Assembly (NCBI GenBank): GCA_023374025.1
Contig: SIJG01000066.1
Span: forward strand, 186,001 to 250,000
Direction of reading: 5' to 3'
Source: Heterodera schachtii
Lineage: Eukaryota > Nematoda > Chromadorea > Rhabditida > Heteroderidae
DNA: 64,000 bases
Under the pieces are notes generated by a model. That model had not been told where the DNA came from, made no database searches, and worked only from the letters and a program-made list of their open reading frames with translations. A program made the translations under genes and the position numbers. Below, piece after piece: positions 21,477 through 35,874 of the stretch; within the stretch, counting starts at the first letter, position 1; each line of letters starts with the position of its first letter.

Positions 21477-24400
21477 TACGAAAAAAATTTTTATTGTTTT
21501 GATTTAAAATAAATAATTACTTTTTAGTTTTTTTCTTAATTTACCTTTTTCAATAAAACACAGTTTTATTTTTCATTTCTTTACATTTTTATTTTAAAAA
21601 ATAATTTAAATTGTAAATTTATAAATTGTTATTTTTAAATTCACAATTATGTTCAGATAGATTAATTAAGAGTGATTTAACTTTGTGATTTAACTTAAAA
21701 ATTTGATATTTAAATAATGTATAACATTTTGAATCTCTTGTAAAGTGGCGCGAATTTTTTTGAAAATATGGAAAATTGAAATTATTTAGTCAAAACACAA
21801 TTATATTTATTTTATCAATTTATTTTAATTTTAAATAAATCAAAAGCATAAAAATTTAAGAATTTAAGACTGTTAATAAATTCTCAAAAATTTTTATTTG
21901 AATTTTAGGTTTTAATTAAAAATTTTTATTTCTTCAAAAACATTTTTCTTTATATAATGAGTCAATTGTTTTCTGTCCTTCAATTTAAATATTTAATTAA
22001 TGTTTTCATTTTCATAATTTTAGAATTTATTTTTGATTATTATTTCTTACTTTTATTCTTCAGTTTAAATTTAATTACATCTCAAATTATTAATTTTAAT
22101 TTATTTAATTCAAGACTAAAATTAAATTAAATCAAGTTTTAAAAAAGTATCATGTTGATTGACAGCAAATACATAACATTATAGACGTCAGGAAATTTTG
22201 GCTAAACGTTTTTTAATTTTTAACTATGGATTTTAGATTTTTTCTTTTTAAAGTTTTTTAATTTGTTTAAAATTATAATTTTTTATTTTTAAGAAAAAAT
22301 AATTCTTTTTAAAATAAACACTAGAAGGATATTATTTAATAAACAATCTTATTTAAGTATGAAGATACCTTTTTAATTTTAGATTTTTTATTTTTTAAAT
22401 CTTTTTTTTTTCTATAATAAATAATTAAGTAAAATTCATAATTTTTAAATTTAAAAATGTCAGCAACAAAAATGCAAATATTTCTAACAAATATTTTAAA
22501 TAATTTAAAAAAATGCAAAATTAGCATATTTTTAAAGATTTTTGATTTTCTAAATTAAAAATTATTTTGTGAAATATGCTAATATGTGATTACTTTCGAA
22601 ATTGATTTTCTCACTTTAATTCATTACTATCCTTTTTCCAGCTATAATATTTTTAAAAGCATTTTTTTATTTGTTTGATTTTAAAGCTTTAAAAGTGTAT
22701 TTATTTATTTGTTTGTTTAATTAAATATTCTTTTGTTGTCGAGATTAATTTTGTGATTTTTTTCCTTTTCATTATAAAATTTGTTATTTATTTAAAAAAA
22801 CACAAGGTTATTTATTTTAATCTAATCAACACTATTTTTTTCTTTTATAAGAACTATTTTAAATTATTTTCTTCAACGACATCATAGGATGAAATGATTT
22901 ATCTTTATTATGTGTATTATTTTTTTTAATATAATAGATATCTAAGTATTTATTTTAAACTTTCTTAAACAAATAATATATATAAATATTATTGGCTTAA
23001 TAATGAATTTTTGCAAGCTTTTTAAACAAAAAGTAAGTGCAAAGAATGTGTCGATAGAGATGAAGAGTTCAGATAATCGGCCACATAAACAACCATTAAA
23101 TTTTATAAAGAAATTTTATTTCTATGTTAATTTCGACTTTTTTGAGAAAAATCTGTAAGAAAAATCCAAGAAAAACGAAAAATACACCCCTAAAATCAAC
23201 TTTCTTGTAAATTTCATAACATTTTCAAAAAATTTAAAGTAATAAAATCAAATTCATTAATTCGTCATTATATTTCGAAGTTATCTGCTTTGATTTTATG
23301 CTTTTTGAATCCATTTTTAGCTTAAAAAGAAATCATTTTTATTTCTTTCTTTTTTTTAAAAATCACGAAATGGTATTTAATTATTCATTATCAGTTTGAC
23401 CTTTTTTCAGAAACATTGCTTAACATTTTTTTTATAGTTAGTTCAAATTTTATTTTAACTTAGTATTTTATTAATGTTTAATTATACTTTTTTAAACGTT
23501 TAATGAGAATCATGGTTCGCTATTGAATATTTATTTTCATTCCATTTATATTAATTTTAAATTTTTCTTTTGACCAAATATTTTAAATAATCATTAAATA
23601 TTTAATTTGGTTTTTTCTTAAGCAACTTTCACTCATAATATTTTATACGTAAATTATTTAAAATACATTTTTCTCAAAAGTGTTCTTAATTATTTCTATG
23701 CTTTATTTAGCAATTATTAAGATTTTACTTCTTTTCTGGATGTTATTTTCGTAAATTTTAATTTTATATTAATTTTCAGAGTTAATGTTTTATTTTTAAA
23801 ATTAAATTGTATATTGCCCCACATTCCTTCCTATTCGTTCGGAGCTTCATTTTATATCAATATAATGGATATATTTCATTAAGAAATTTTAAAAATACTA
23901 CAAATTATATAAAATTTATATATAAGGGCTTTGTTCAATAAAAAAATTGTATATTTTTTTGTAAATATAGTAAGCTAAATCTTAGGTTTTTACTCTTATA
24001 AAAATTTATAGATTCAAGTATCTCATGCTCGCATGATTTGCCTCGTGTAAAATTTTTATCTCGGATCCTTTATCGCTGCATTTGAATTGAAACGGCGATA
24101 ATGTGTGGGTGGGTGTCTTCAGATTCATAAATAATTTTATTTATATACTGTACTTATTTTAATAATTTTTATTTTTTTTAAATTAATAATAAATTTTAAA
24201 ATATTTATTTTGATGTTGGTTGATAAAATTTCGCTAATTTTTTATTTAATGGTTTGATAAGAGTAATTGTTTTAGAATAAATTCATTATTTTATTTATAT
24301 TATATCCATCCAATCCATTTATATTATGCAAATTTCCATTTAATTTGTTTTCATATCTTTTAAACAAAGATATATATAGTAGTTCAATTAATTAAACAAA

Positions 24401-27400
24401 TAATGACATTACTGTTGATATTTTGAAGATTATTTAAAAAAATAATAAAATTTTCGAATTAAAAAATTCGAAATAATACCATTAAAAATATAATATTATG
24501 CTAACGAAAAATAATTAAATACTAATTCCAAATATAAATATAAAATAAAAATATTTACTGATTAATTGTCTTTAGTAAATGAAATTAAACAAAATTAATA
24601 ATCCAGAAATAATTTTTTTTAATGAATTTATTTGTTTTTACACCATTGTAGATGATTTGAAAATTTTTTAAATTGTTTTAATTTTGCTTTATTTTGAATA
24701 ACTTATAACTTGAGATTATGTCGTTGGTTCAACAACAAAGTAATAGAGTTGTTTTTGCACAGTTAGAAAGCCTTTTATTGAAATAATTGTATGTATTATT
24801 TTTATTTATTATTTATTTAAGTTATTCATTTCGTTTCATATGTATAAAGATATTAATTATTTATCAAATTGACTTGAATATATTTTCATTAAAAAGAATC
24901 ATGTCTATTCAAAAACTGTTACTCATTATTGTCTTCTGTTATTTGGTTTTTGATTAATAATATGTTTTAATTCTATATAGTTTTCATGAGCATTTGTATG
25001 TAATGGATTTTTCAGCAAACCGAGAATAAAAGAAATTAAAAAAAAGAAAAGTATAAAACAATAAAAGATAATAATTAGCAGCAGTTTTTTAATCCATAAT
25101 TTTTTTAATGAAAATATATAAACATTTGAATTTTAATTCAATTCAATTCAATAAATAATTTACTCTCCAATTAAATCAAAAATTATAAGAAATTAAATTA
25201 AAAGGCATGAAACAAACATAAATACAAATTAGCGAAATTAAAGGAACGAATAAATAAATCTTTATTTCATATCTTTATACATAATATAAAATGAATAAAT
25301 TATATCAAATAATAAAATAAAAATAAATCATACAATATTTGATAAAAAAGGCCTTATTACTTGCAAAAAAAATTCAATTTACTACATTGTTGTTGAAACC
25401 AACGATACCATCGCAAGTTATATATTTTGATTTAATATTGAATTTAATTTCATTTATAATTTAAAATAGAAAAGAAATTTTATTTAAATGATAAATGTAA
25501 TATTTTGAAAACCCAACAAAAATTCAGGAGAAATAAGAAATATTATGATTTAGAACACGTTAAGTAAATAAAAATAATTATAATTTTTAATGAATTTTTT
25601 TAAAAAGTTATGACTATTAATGTATTTTTCAAAATTGAAAAATTGAAATAGAAGCCTGATTTTGCGATAAATAAATTAAATTATTATTTGAAATATCAAA
25701 ATATTTTCTAACATAGATTCTTTTATAAAAAATTATAAAATAGGTGGGTGTTGTCGTGTAGAGCCAACGAGAAAACTTAATTTTAAAAAAATTTTATTGG
25801 AAATTAATTATTAAAAATATATACTTTTTATACAAGGCGTCCAAAGCGCAATAAAATAATTAAAATTTATTTAATCGTTGAATTCATATAAAATCAAACA
25901 AAATTAATTTTTAACATTTGGGTTCTAAAAAAAGAATGTATAAACAGCAAACACTTCATATTTATGTAAATTAGATAATGATTTACGATTACCTTTAAAT
26001 ATTAATAATTGTTTTATTGTATAGACATGCAATATAAAATTTAAAATCGCTTTTATTTTTTCAATGACTTCAAATATATTAAAAATAATTATATTTATAT
26101 AAAAAATTATATTTGCAAAGAAATACAATGATGAATAATCTATCTACATTTTGTATCAAAAAATTAACTTAAAAATTAAAATCATTCATTTATATTTTTT
26201 ATACAAAATTAAAAAAATAGTATTCAAACAATTGCGATTCAAAAAATGTTAGTTAAAAATTATATTTAATTTGGACACATTAATTCGTAGCATGCACGAG
26301 GCCACCCACGCGGTATTCGCCATGTGAATTTTACATATGTAACACCGAACTTACATATAGAAATGACATCAGAAATTTTTATAATTGCTTGAAATTTCGC
26401 GAAGTAAAAATAATAATTTGCATGCCCTTCCCAAAAAACTAAAAAATATCACTTAAATACAATATGAATAAATATTCTTCCAAATAATTCAAATTAAAAT
26501 AAATTTTATGTTAATAAACAGAGTGCTTGAATTCTATAAATATTTTATTATTTTCTTCTTCCATATTTTAAATTAATTGGGTATTTCGAGTAGACATCAT
26601 TCATTTTCTATTTTTAATAATTAATATTGGAATAAAATAATTAAAATTTCAAAAATGCATTTAATTTAAATTAATATTTTAGTTAATTATTTATTATGGT
26701 CTCGAATATATTTATATAAAAATATTCATGTTACAATATTTACAATTTCATATTTTTATTTGATAGTTTTTTAAATTTATAAATTTGTTAACATATACAA
26801 TGGCTTGTTTTTCGGTTTTGTTGTTTTGATATTTAATTTGTACTTTCAAATTCTCGAATAAACTTACAAAATAAAGAAATCGATAACTAAGAATTTTTGC
26901 AATTGTAAATTTTTTTATAATAATTTAGTTTAAAAAATAAGAAATTTTTTTATTATAATTTACTTTAAAAATAAGAAATAATAAACTAATTATATTTATT
27001 AATATTATTATTAGATATATAGATTTTTTTAATTTTACTTTTTTAACCATAATGAGCGCTAAAAAACTAATATAAATATTAATAAAAGAATAAATTAAAA
27101 TTCTCTCGTCCAATTTAACAATGACTTTGAATTGAAACGGATGATTGTGTGGTTTTTTATTTCATTAAAATAGTTTTAATAATTTTGTTCTGATTTTATA
27201 TGATAAAAATGATAAAGATTTAATTTTTAATAATATTCTTTTGATCTTGAGATATTTAAGTAAAATAAAATTTTTTATTTTTATTTTTGGAAAAAGCTCG
27301 CATTAATGAAAATAACCAACTCGTAATTATAATTTTTTCATTCATATTTTTTTGTATGATATCTTACAAAGAAAAATATACAATTGATAAAAAAATAAAC

Positions 27401-30358
27401 CAAGAATTATTCATAATTTTTAATAGAAGTTATTTTTTATAAATTAAGAATTTTTCTTTTTATTAAAAACACCTTGCAAAATGGTCTGTTTAATTTTCAA
27501 TGGATTAGTTTGGATTTTTCAATATATTAAAGTTTTTACAAAATTGTCTAGCAAATAATTATATATACTTTTAATATAAAATTTATAAACCATATTTTAT
27601 ATTCAAAAATTATCATACCCAATTAAATAATTTAAATCGTTTTTGTGGAATCTTCGTACTTAATTTTCTTCGGGGTATCCGGTTTTTTAGTTAATAATTC
27701 AGAATTTTTCATTATTTTATTCATTATCAAAATTTTTAGTATTATGTAAATTCTTAAAATTATATTTTCAATTGAATTAATATTTATAAAATAATATTTA
27801 AATATGACCAACAAACGATTTATTATGAATTCCTGAAAAAAATATATTAAATTCTTCTTTATTTTTGATTCTATCTTTAATTCTAAAATATTGAGTGTAA
27901 CATAAATTTGTCATAATGTTCTGAAAATTCATTTCAAAATTCATAACAATTCAAGAAAACTTTGCCAAATTGTTCCCTTATATTAGCCCCATATTTTCAC
28001 CAATAAAAGTAATTATTCCATGAATAATTACGAGGCCATATCTTTTTGATGCTAAATTGAAAATCGTAATAAATTGGTGGAAAAATAGATTGGTTTGTTT
28101 TCACAGTTATTATAACATAGCTAGCTTTAAGTTTATATATAATGGATATTGATGAAATGATTTAATTAAAAATTTACACTAAAATAAACAGTATTTTCTG
28201 CGGTTTTTAGATTTTTGATTATATTTGATTATGATTTAATAAAATTCATTATTTTGAACTCGCTTTTTGCTTTATATTTAACTGTTGCTTATTTCTCTTC
28301 TCCAGGAGCTTACTTACATCAATTCATCATTTTAAATGTGTTTTCATTCGTGGTAATTATATTTAAAAATTTATTATAAGAAAGTTATTAAATCTTGTTT
28401 AATTCATATTATGAAATGATAATGAAATTAAAAATAAATTTTTTTAATGTTCAGGTTATAAAAGATAAAGTTTTGATATAATATATTAATCATTTAATTA
28501 TTTTGCCTATAATTATATATTTTAATTATTTAAAAAAGCAAATCATATTTTAAATTTATTATTATTGATTGTTTCATAAGTTAAGATTTTTCTCTTTTTC
28601 TCCATAATAACTTTTTCGAAAAGACTTTTTCAAATATAAATTGAAATTAAATAATTTATTTCCACTTCAAAAACAAACTTAGTGAAAAGTCAATTATTTA
28701 TTAGTTTATAATTTTTTTACAATAGGAAAATTTTTAAACCTAAAATTTTTTATCAAGAAAAAAAATGAAATTTTGGCGATACACAATGTAATTGAAGCAA
28801 TTTAATCTACATTGAAATGTTTATCGTCTTCATGGTATTAATAACTGAGAAAAATTGCCATTCTACTCGAAAAAATCCGTAACTTTATTTATTTTTTTCT
28901 GTTTTTTATATGAATTTTTTATGAATATTCTCTTGTTGTCTACTGTCCCAGATGTCATCGTCATCATCGGGTTGCACTATTAAATAAATTTTCTTCTCAG
29001 CTATTATTGTATATTTAAAAATAATTAAAAAATGTTTTATTAAATTTTTCAATTCTTGTTTATTTTTATATTTAAGAAATCATTCGTTAAAAATTATTTT
29101 TAAGAAAGATTATTAATTTATTTTGAGATTTGCGATTTAAATGTTTTTAAATTTCAATTTTAATCTCTTGACAAGTGTCCGGTTCTTTTTTTTATTTAAT
29201 TTGGTCTCTTTGTCTTATTTTTCACCATTAAAATTCTATATTTATTTAATTTATTTTTTAATTTATTGACTATTTAAACAATAATTCCTGCTGCTGCCAA
29301 AACGAAACTGCACATTAAAAGTAAAAGTATTGAAACCATTTAACCAATTCCATATTTGTATACAACTTTTTTATTTTTTATTTGAATTATATAAACCAAT
29401 ATTCAAAGAATTATTAATCTATGAAAAATAATAATTCAAAACAATTAAATGAATAATACGAACCCAGTGGAATAAAACATTCGATTGAATCTTGTCAAGA
29501 GAAATTTCAAATAAAATCTGTGAGAATCAAAAAAATAAATAAAACAAAATCTTATTTATACTTTAAATTTTTTATTAGTATTTAAGACAAATAAATTGTT
29601 GGTTATATTGTCAACTGATAGAAAAAAAATAGGAATTAATTTTGACATTTGTAATCATCGATATATTCAAGATAATAAAAAAGAAATATTTAAATAAATA
29701 ATAAATTAAAAAAAAAACTCAACACTTATAAATATGTGGTTAAATATTGTTTTTGGTAAATCTTTTTTAAATGAGAATTAAGTTAAAAGGCAAAAGAAAT
29801 AATAATTCAAAAAAAGCTTTTTTTAGTTTTAAACCGAGAAAAATAAAGTTGAAGAATTTAGAATGAAAAAAGAGACACAATTAGTTATATGTTTAACAAA
29901 AAAACATAGAATCCATAATTATTTAAAATCATTAATACAACTTAGTTAATTTATGATCGATTAAAAAACTCTTATTTGTTAGTTAAAAATTATTTGCAAT
30001 TTATATCGGGTGCATACATGGAAGCCACACAAAATAAGAGAGAATTAAATAAAAATACATTTTTAAAAAATTATTTTCAATAACCTTTACAAAGTGTCAT
30101 AAAATATAAGAAAAAATTCTAGTGATATTTTAATTAAAATTAAATTAAAAAATAGACAAATGATAAGTTTGAAAAAGACAAAAATTGATATTCAATTTTA
30201 AAGAAATGGGAAATGTCTAAAGCCCAAATTTTTGAAATTAACATTTGTTTAAATTATTGTAATACCATTTTTTTCCATTTGGAAATCAACAAATTCTTTA
30301 TTACTATAAATATTGTGTAAGAAAATTAATTTTTAATTTTTAATTAATATTTAAAAAA
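21477..30358. other. long AT-rich noncoding stretch
   Basis: Nearly 9 kb with no supportable gene. Slightly GC-richer patches lie at 23035-23090, 24025-24120 and 26285-26345. TTTGAATTGAAACGG occurs at 24081-24095 and again at 27126-27140; both are followed within about 15 bp by TGTGTGG. This may be a short dispersed repeat or conserved element. The AT-only open frames here are not supported as genes. Confidence 0.5.
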
Positions 30359-30690
30359 GTCGGTTCGGTTTCGGTTTAGGTCGGTTAAACGACCGTGACC
30401 AAAACTAAACAAAATTGAGTCAATATATGTACATGATTACCGTATTTTTCTTCAGAGTTCATTGAAAAAGGGCAATTTTTAGCTAAAAAGAAAATTTGTT
30501 CAAAATTTCGATAATTTTTCCTCTTTTCCCCCTTTGCTGGCGACCTACCGCCCGCAATGGTCATCCTTAACAGTGTAAAAAGGTACGTCGGGAATCGAGA
30601 ACCGAGACTCTCGCACAACCCTACCAAATAGGTGTGGGATTTAGGAGGGATCCTATCGCTTCCCGGACAGTTTTGGGGTCATATATACTA
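30359..30690. repeat. GC-richer island with TCGGTTTCGG repeat fragment
   Basis: 30359-30400 contains GTCGGTTCGGTTTCGGTTTAGGTCGG, related to the TCGG-unit subterminal arrays of the hAT-like family. 30520-30680 is GC-rich (CGACCTACCGCCCGC, GGTACGTCGGGAATCG, TCGCTTCCCGGACAG) but shows no matching terminus. A chance minus-strand frame (30385-30627) covers it. Probably a degraded transposable element. Confidence 0.45.
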
Positions 30691-33600
30691 CTGTTCTCAT
30701 TTATATTTAGTTTTATCGTTTTAATTACATATATTCTCTTTTGATAATAATTTGAATAGCAAAATCGAGAATAATTATAATTAATATGATCTTTTTAATG
30801 AAAAATATTAAAAATCAAAAATATAATTTCAATTGCTTTAAAGCAATTTTATTTCATAATATAAAGTGAAAAAACCAAATAAAGAGACTGCACAACTTTG
30901 AAAAATTTTATTTTTGATAACCTATGAATTCATTATTTTATTAATAAGATTTTTTTTCATAAAAAAATATGTTGGCACTAAAATAAAAAATACAGAGATA
31001 TGTATTTTAATTTAAAATTCGAAACAAAGGCAAAATTATATAATTTGAATATTTAAGTGTAATAATAATTGGGTTTTTAGTCAAGGCAAAATTTATTCAT
31101 TTATTAATTTGAAAAATTTCACATAACCAATAATATTCAGACCAGGTATCGCAGCAGTATTAAACCAAACAGTGTATAAGATTGTATTCAAAATGATACG
31201 TCGACCATAAAAAAGCAAAAATTTTAAAATAAATATCAAAATATATTATTCTACAAAAGAAAAGTTATTTTGATAAAAAATTAAATTATGATTTATAAAC
31301 TAAAATTCTTTTGTAAAATTCTGTGATATGAAATGAATAAATATAATAATATAAAATAATTATTAGATTATCTTTTATTAATTACACATAACGACAGAAT
31401 TAATAAATTAAAAAACAGAAAAAATCAAACTCATAATTTTCTCATATTACAGAAATTAATCATGCTAAATAAAACAGAACGGAATAATCATAAAAAAGAT
31501 AAAAAAGTTTGAATTGTAAAAGCAAAAAAAAAAAAAAAATCAATAAATATAGATTTAATTTATTCTTGAACGTCTGTCTTTGTTAGTTGTTAAATTTTTT
31601 GATTAAACAAAATAAAATCAACAAACTTAAAAAAACATTTAACATAATTAATCTAAATGTATATAAACTTACATATAAAAATTTAATTATTTTCATATAA
31701 TTGTTAAAAGAAAATAAAATAAAAAAATTTTTAATTAATAAAAATTACTCAAATTAAATTAAATTGAAATATCACGAAAAACAAATAATAATCTATTTTT
31801 TAAAATTTGATTTATTTGTAAAGTTTTCGACTAAAAGCGACAAAAAAAATTTGTCTTATTGAAAAATAAAAACTGAATTACTTATTAATAAAAAAAAATT
31901 GAAATTAAAGGAACGTGCAATTCAATGCTTTAATAATTCGTCATTTACCATGAGAGTTAAAAAGTAAAATGAATTAAATCTTGACACTTGCAAAAAATCA
32001 AACAATAGCTAATAAAATAAATTATTACAGCATTAAAATACAATAAAACATTGATAAAATAAAAATCTTTGAATTTAAGAATAATAAATTATATTATGAA
32101 TAATACATAAAAAAGCTTACAGGTTAAATAAATTAATTAATAAATAATAAATATTTAAAATTGTTAATACAAATAATTTCATTATTAGAGTTCATTTTCA
32201 ATTAAATAAAAAATTTAAGTCTTAAATTTTATTGATTAAACGCAAATTAATTGCAAATTATTCATTTCAAAACATAAGACCATTAATTAATCTTACTTAT
32301 AAAAATGAAAAGAAATAAAGTAAAATTTATTTCTTTTTGTGTAATAAAAATATCAAAAACTATCATAAAAAATCATTGATTTAGAAAAAGAAAAAAAAAG
32401 TTTTTTAATTTTAAAAATGTAAAATTTAACGAAAAATGTAAAACCACTGATATATTTAAACCTGAAATTAACAAAAAGGGTAAAACAAACAATTTTAATC
32501 AATTTGCTTGATTAGGCGAAATGTAAGTGAGTGCCCAAATCATTTAAAACTATTTAAAATGAAGAGCATGTTCAATTTACTTTTGTAAATTTTTGGCGCC
32601 TTAACATTTTAAATACAAACAATAAAAATATTTCATATAGTTAATTAATCAACAATATTTAGCATAATCATTAATGATAATATAATTTTTCATGTTAGTT
32701 TATATATTTATTTAGGAATTTTCAATTCAATTTTTTCAAATTTTATTAATGAAATTGTTTCCATTTTTATCAATAATTATTTATATAAGATTGCATTTAT
32801 TTTGGTCCAAACGCTTTTGAGTTGGAGTATCAGCCAAACATAGTAAAATTAAAATCTTGGCCTTTTCTTCATTAATATAAGTACTTAAACGATGGTTGAT
32901 TTAATAATAATAATTCTAATTGATTAATAAATTTTCTCTTTATTATGTGATTATTTTATATTCGTTTTAACTGTTTAAATAATTTAAACCCAAAATGAAT
33001 TAAATGTTCATATTCGGAAAATAATATTATTGGAGCAACTTTCATTGTGTATTTAAAGTTACGTTCTTTCATTAGTTCGGGAAAAAAACAATTAATTAAT
33101 GATAATGATAATTTTTCATTTTAATTTCTATTTTTATTTAGTAATTATCAATTCTATTTTTTAATATATCTTATTAATGAAATTGTTTTCCAATACAATT
33201 AACAATTCATTTTTCAAATTGCAATTATTTCATTTTTCCTTATTCAAAATAATTTAGTTTTAAGCCACTAATCCTCCTGATTGACCGGCTTTGTTTCTTA
33301 TGCTCAGAAATTATATTAAGAAGAATTTACCAAATTAATAATCATTTTCTTACTAATTATTTTATTCATCCTATGAATTATATAAATTTATTCTATTGAA
33401 TTTTTAAACTTTTTAATTTTTAATAATTTTTGTCTTATGAATTATAAATATTTTTATTCCTTAAATAATATTTATAATTTTGTCGTTATAATTAAAATCA
33501 CTTGATTATTAATAAGTGATGATTTGCTTAAATAAATTTTTATATATTGATATAATTATTCAAAGTGAAAATTAAAAGACTAAATTGGATTGTTTTATTT

Positions 33601-34339
33601 TATTTATATTAACATCCCTTTTAAATAAAACCTTTTTTAAATGTTGGAATTAAATTAGGTTTTTTAAATGGATCTATCATTATGAATAACAAAAATGTAA
33701 ATTATTTTGCTTAATCAAATTCATATGTAAAATAGTTATTGACTAAAAATTTTATTTTTACTTTTTCTTATAATTAATGTTTAATAAATATAATTTGAAT
33801 ACAAAAATATAAGTAAAATATTTTGAGAAAAAATAAAAGAAATGTTACTATTTGAAAATGATTTTTCATTACATAAAACAGAGATATTTAAATTTAAACA
33901 TTTAATCAAATAATTGATCATAATCGAAAAGTCAGGTTATAAATAAAATAGAATTTTACCCACTCAAAAGTTTATAATAATTTCATCATTAATTTAGCAT
34001 AATTTAAAAACTACAGAACTGAATTTCAATTATAATACAAGAAAAATTTAATAAACAGAATTTTAACTTCGAGATGGATGTTACAATATTCGGTGCATTC
34101 TCCAAGAGTTTTTTAAAAAATAACAAAAATAAAACCCAACAAATTATAAACATTACAAAAGTTAAAAATGAATAATTTCATTATCCATTAAATAAAATAA
34201 GCCCCAAAAAATAGAGTCACAAAATAATTATGTTATTCAGATGAATAAAAAATTATTAATAAAGTAAAAATTTCGCAAATTTTTTGAAATTTTAAGCAAT
34301 TTTCTTAATGAATTGCTTTAAAATTCACAAAAATTTTCA
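30691..34339. other. AT-rich noncoding DNA
   Basis: No supportable gene. 33263-33297 (minus strand) weakly resembles 265-300. The rest is simple A/T-rich sequence. Confidence 0.5.
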
Positions 34340-34363
34340 CGGCGGCGCCTAAAGCAACGCCGG
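34340..34363. repeat. variant GC hairpin (CGGCGGCGCC / GCAACGCCGG)
   Basis: Same left arm as the dispersed hairpin, with a changed loop and right arm (AAAGCAACGCCGG). It overlaps the outer end of the long inverted repeat that starts at 34354. Confidence 0.65.
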
Positions 34364-34516
34364 ACCCACGTTTTACAATATTTCCAAAAATGAAGACCAA
34401 AATGGCATAAATAGTAATTTTTTGGCGAAAAAAAGGTTAAAAATTTTGTAAAATACATCCCCTGATTCCTGTGGTCTGGCTACGCCCTTGCATGTAATGC
34501 ACAAAATTTTTAGAGG
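34354..34516. repeat. left arm of a 162-bp near-perfect inverted repeat
   Basis: Reverse-complement identical by eye to 35713-35874, except for one T-run length difference (six versus five T). It contains the reverse complement of CAAGGGCGTAGCCAGACC, a sequence type often found at DNA-transposon ends. That end faces the centre of the pair. Confidence 0.85.
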
Positions 34517-35712
34517 AAAATGAATTTATTTTCGGTTTTCGGGACCGCTAAACTTCAAAATTGTTCATGACAAACAGTGGACAATAATTCAATTTAATTG
34601 TGTTTAAAAAATAAGGGATTTACTTTTTTAACTTGAAAAAATAAAACATTCTTTAATTCAAAAAAATTTTTTAGCTCATGGTTCCTATTTAAAAATCCAA
34701 GTCCCGTCTTGGCTTTGTCTCGGCAAATCGGATAATCTAGACAAACTTTTGCATTTTTTGAATTGTATCTTCGTTTTTATCAACGATATGAATTTTTAAA
34801 TAAATTCGGCATAGTTAAGTAAAACCAAAAATTATTAATAATAAAATTAATAGGTTAACGGTTAGCAACACAATAATGGTCGTCGGGAAACATTTCGGTA
34901 ATGTGTGCATTTCGTTCGAACAAGAAAATGTATAATTTAATATAAAAATTCTAAAGATAAATGATATTATTTATGTTTTATTATAAAATCATCAATGGAT
35001 CAATATTTTTTTGTAAAGAATAAGCTTTAATTTTTTCCTACATCTTAATTGACATACCCATCGTTTTTTACATTATTATAATTTATACATAAAATTTTTA
35101 TATTTATAAAAATAATAAAAAACGTAAAAAACAGTGCAGAATTTTGCAGGTTATTAATACCAAAAACTTTTAAAACTTTTTTTGAGAAAAAGTAACAAAA
35201 TTTAAAATATTTCTGGACAAAAAATTTAATATTAAATAAGGTTAACAATTAAAAAAAATTCATTTTTATAAAAATAAATGTTTCTTCTTTTATTGGAATA
35301 AGTTTATTGCTCATTATTCATTATTATTACGACAAATTTTTTTGTTTTGCTCTCTCAGCAAATCTTTTCTCTTTGTATGTATGTATTAAGCTCAATTTTT
35401 TAAGTTAGTCAAACATGTAATTTACAAATTTCTAGTCAATAATTGACTGATAAACAATGGAAAAAAGTTCCATGTCAACATCAGGAGTAAACCAGTTCAC
35501 GAGAAACTTTTAGTAAAATCTATATTGCTGTAAAAGTGATTAGTCATAAAAATTCAATAATATTTATTCACAGTATGAAACCCAATTTAGAATTCGGTTG
35601 CGTTTATTGTTCCTCCTGAATAAAGGGCTAAAAGTATTTTATTAGAGAGTTTCTGGGCATTAGGGAGAATTCTGGTCTTGTGCATTTTTTTCTGCGCATT
35701 GCCATTGGCCAA
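34517..35712. other. spacer between the inverted arms
   Basis: About 1.2 kb, mostly AT-rich, with mixed-composition patches at 34685-34740, 34855-34925 and 35580-35710. No transposase or other protein was recognised. The minus-strand frame at 35045-35248 is Phe-rich and unsupported. Confidence 0.5.
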
Positions 35713-35874
35713 CCTCTAAAAATTTTGTGCATTACATGCAAGGGCGTAGCCAGACCACAGGAATCAGGGGATGTATTTTACAAAATTTTTAACCTTTTTT
35801 TCGCCAAAAATTACTATTTATGCCATTTTGGTCTTCATTTTTGGAAATATTGTAAAACGTGGGTCCGGCGTTGC
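35713..35874. repeat. right arm of the 162-bp inverted repeat
   Basis: Partner of 34354-34516. It ends GGTCCGGCGTTGC, half of the GC hairpin, so similarity stops in the middle of the hairpin repeat. No flanking target duplication was found. Confidence 0.85.

Noticed and set aside
30540..30625. tRNA-like patch on the minus strand (GGTTCTCGATTCCCG resembling a B box, followed by TTTTT)
   Set aside because: The T-loop is two bases too long and no matching 5' acceptor strand or D-arm lies at tRNA distance. No tRNA can be folded.
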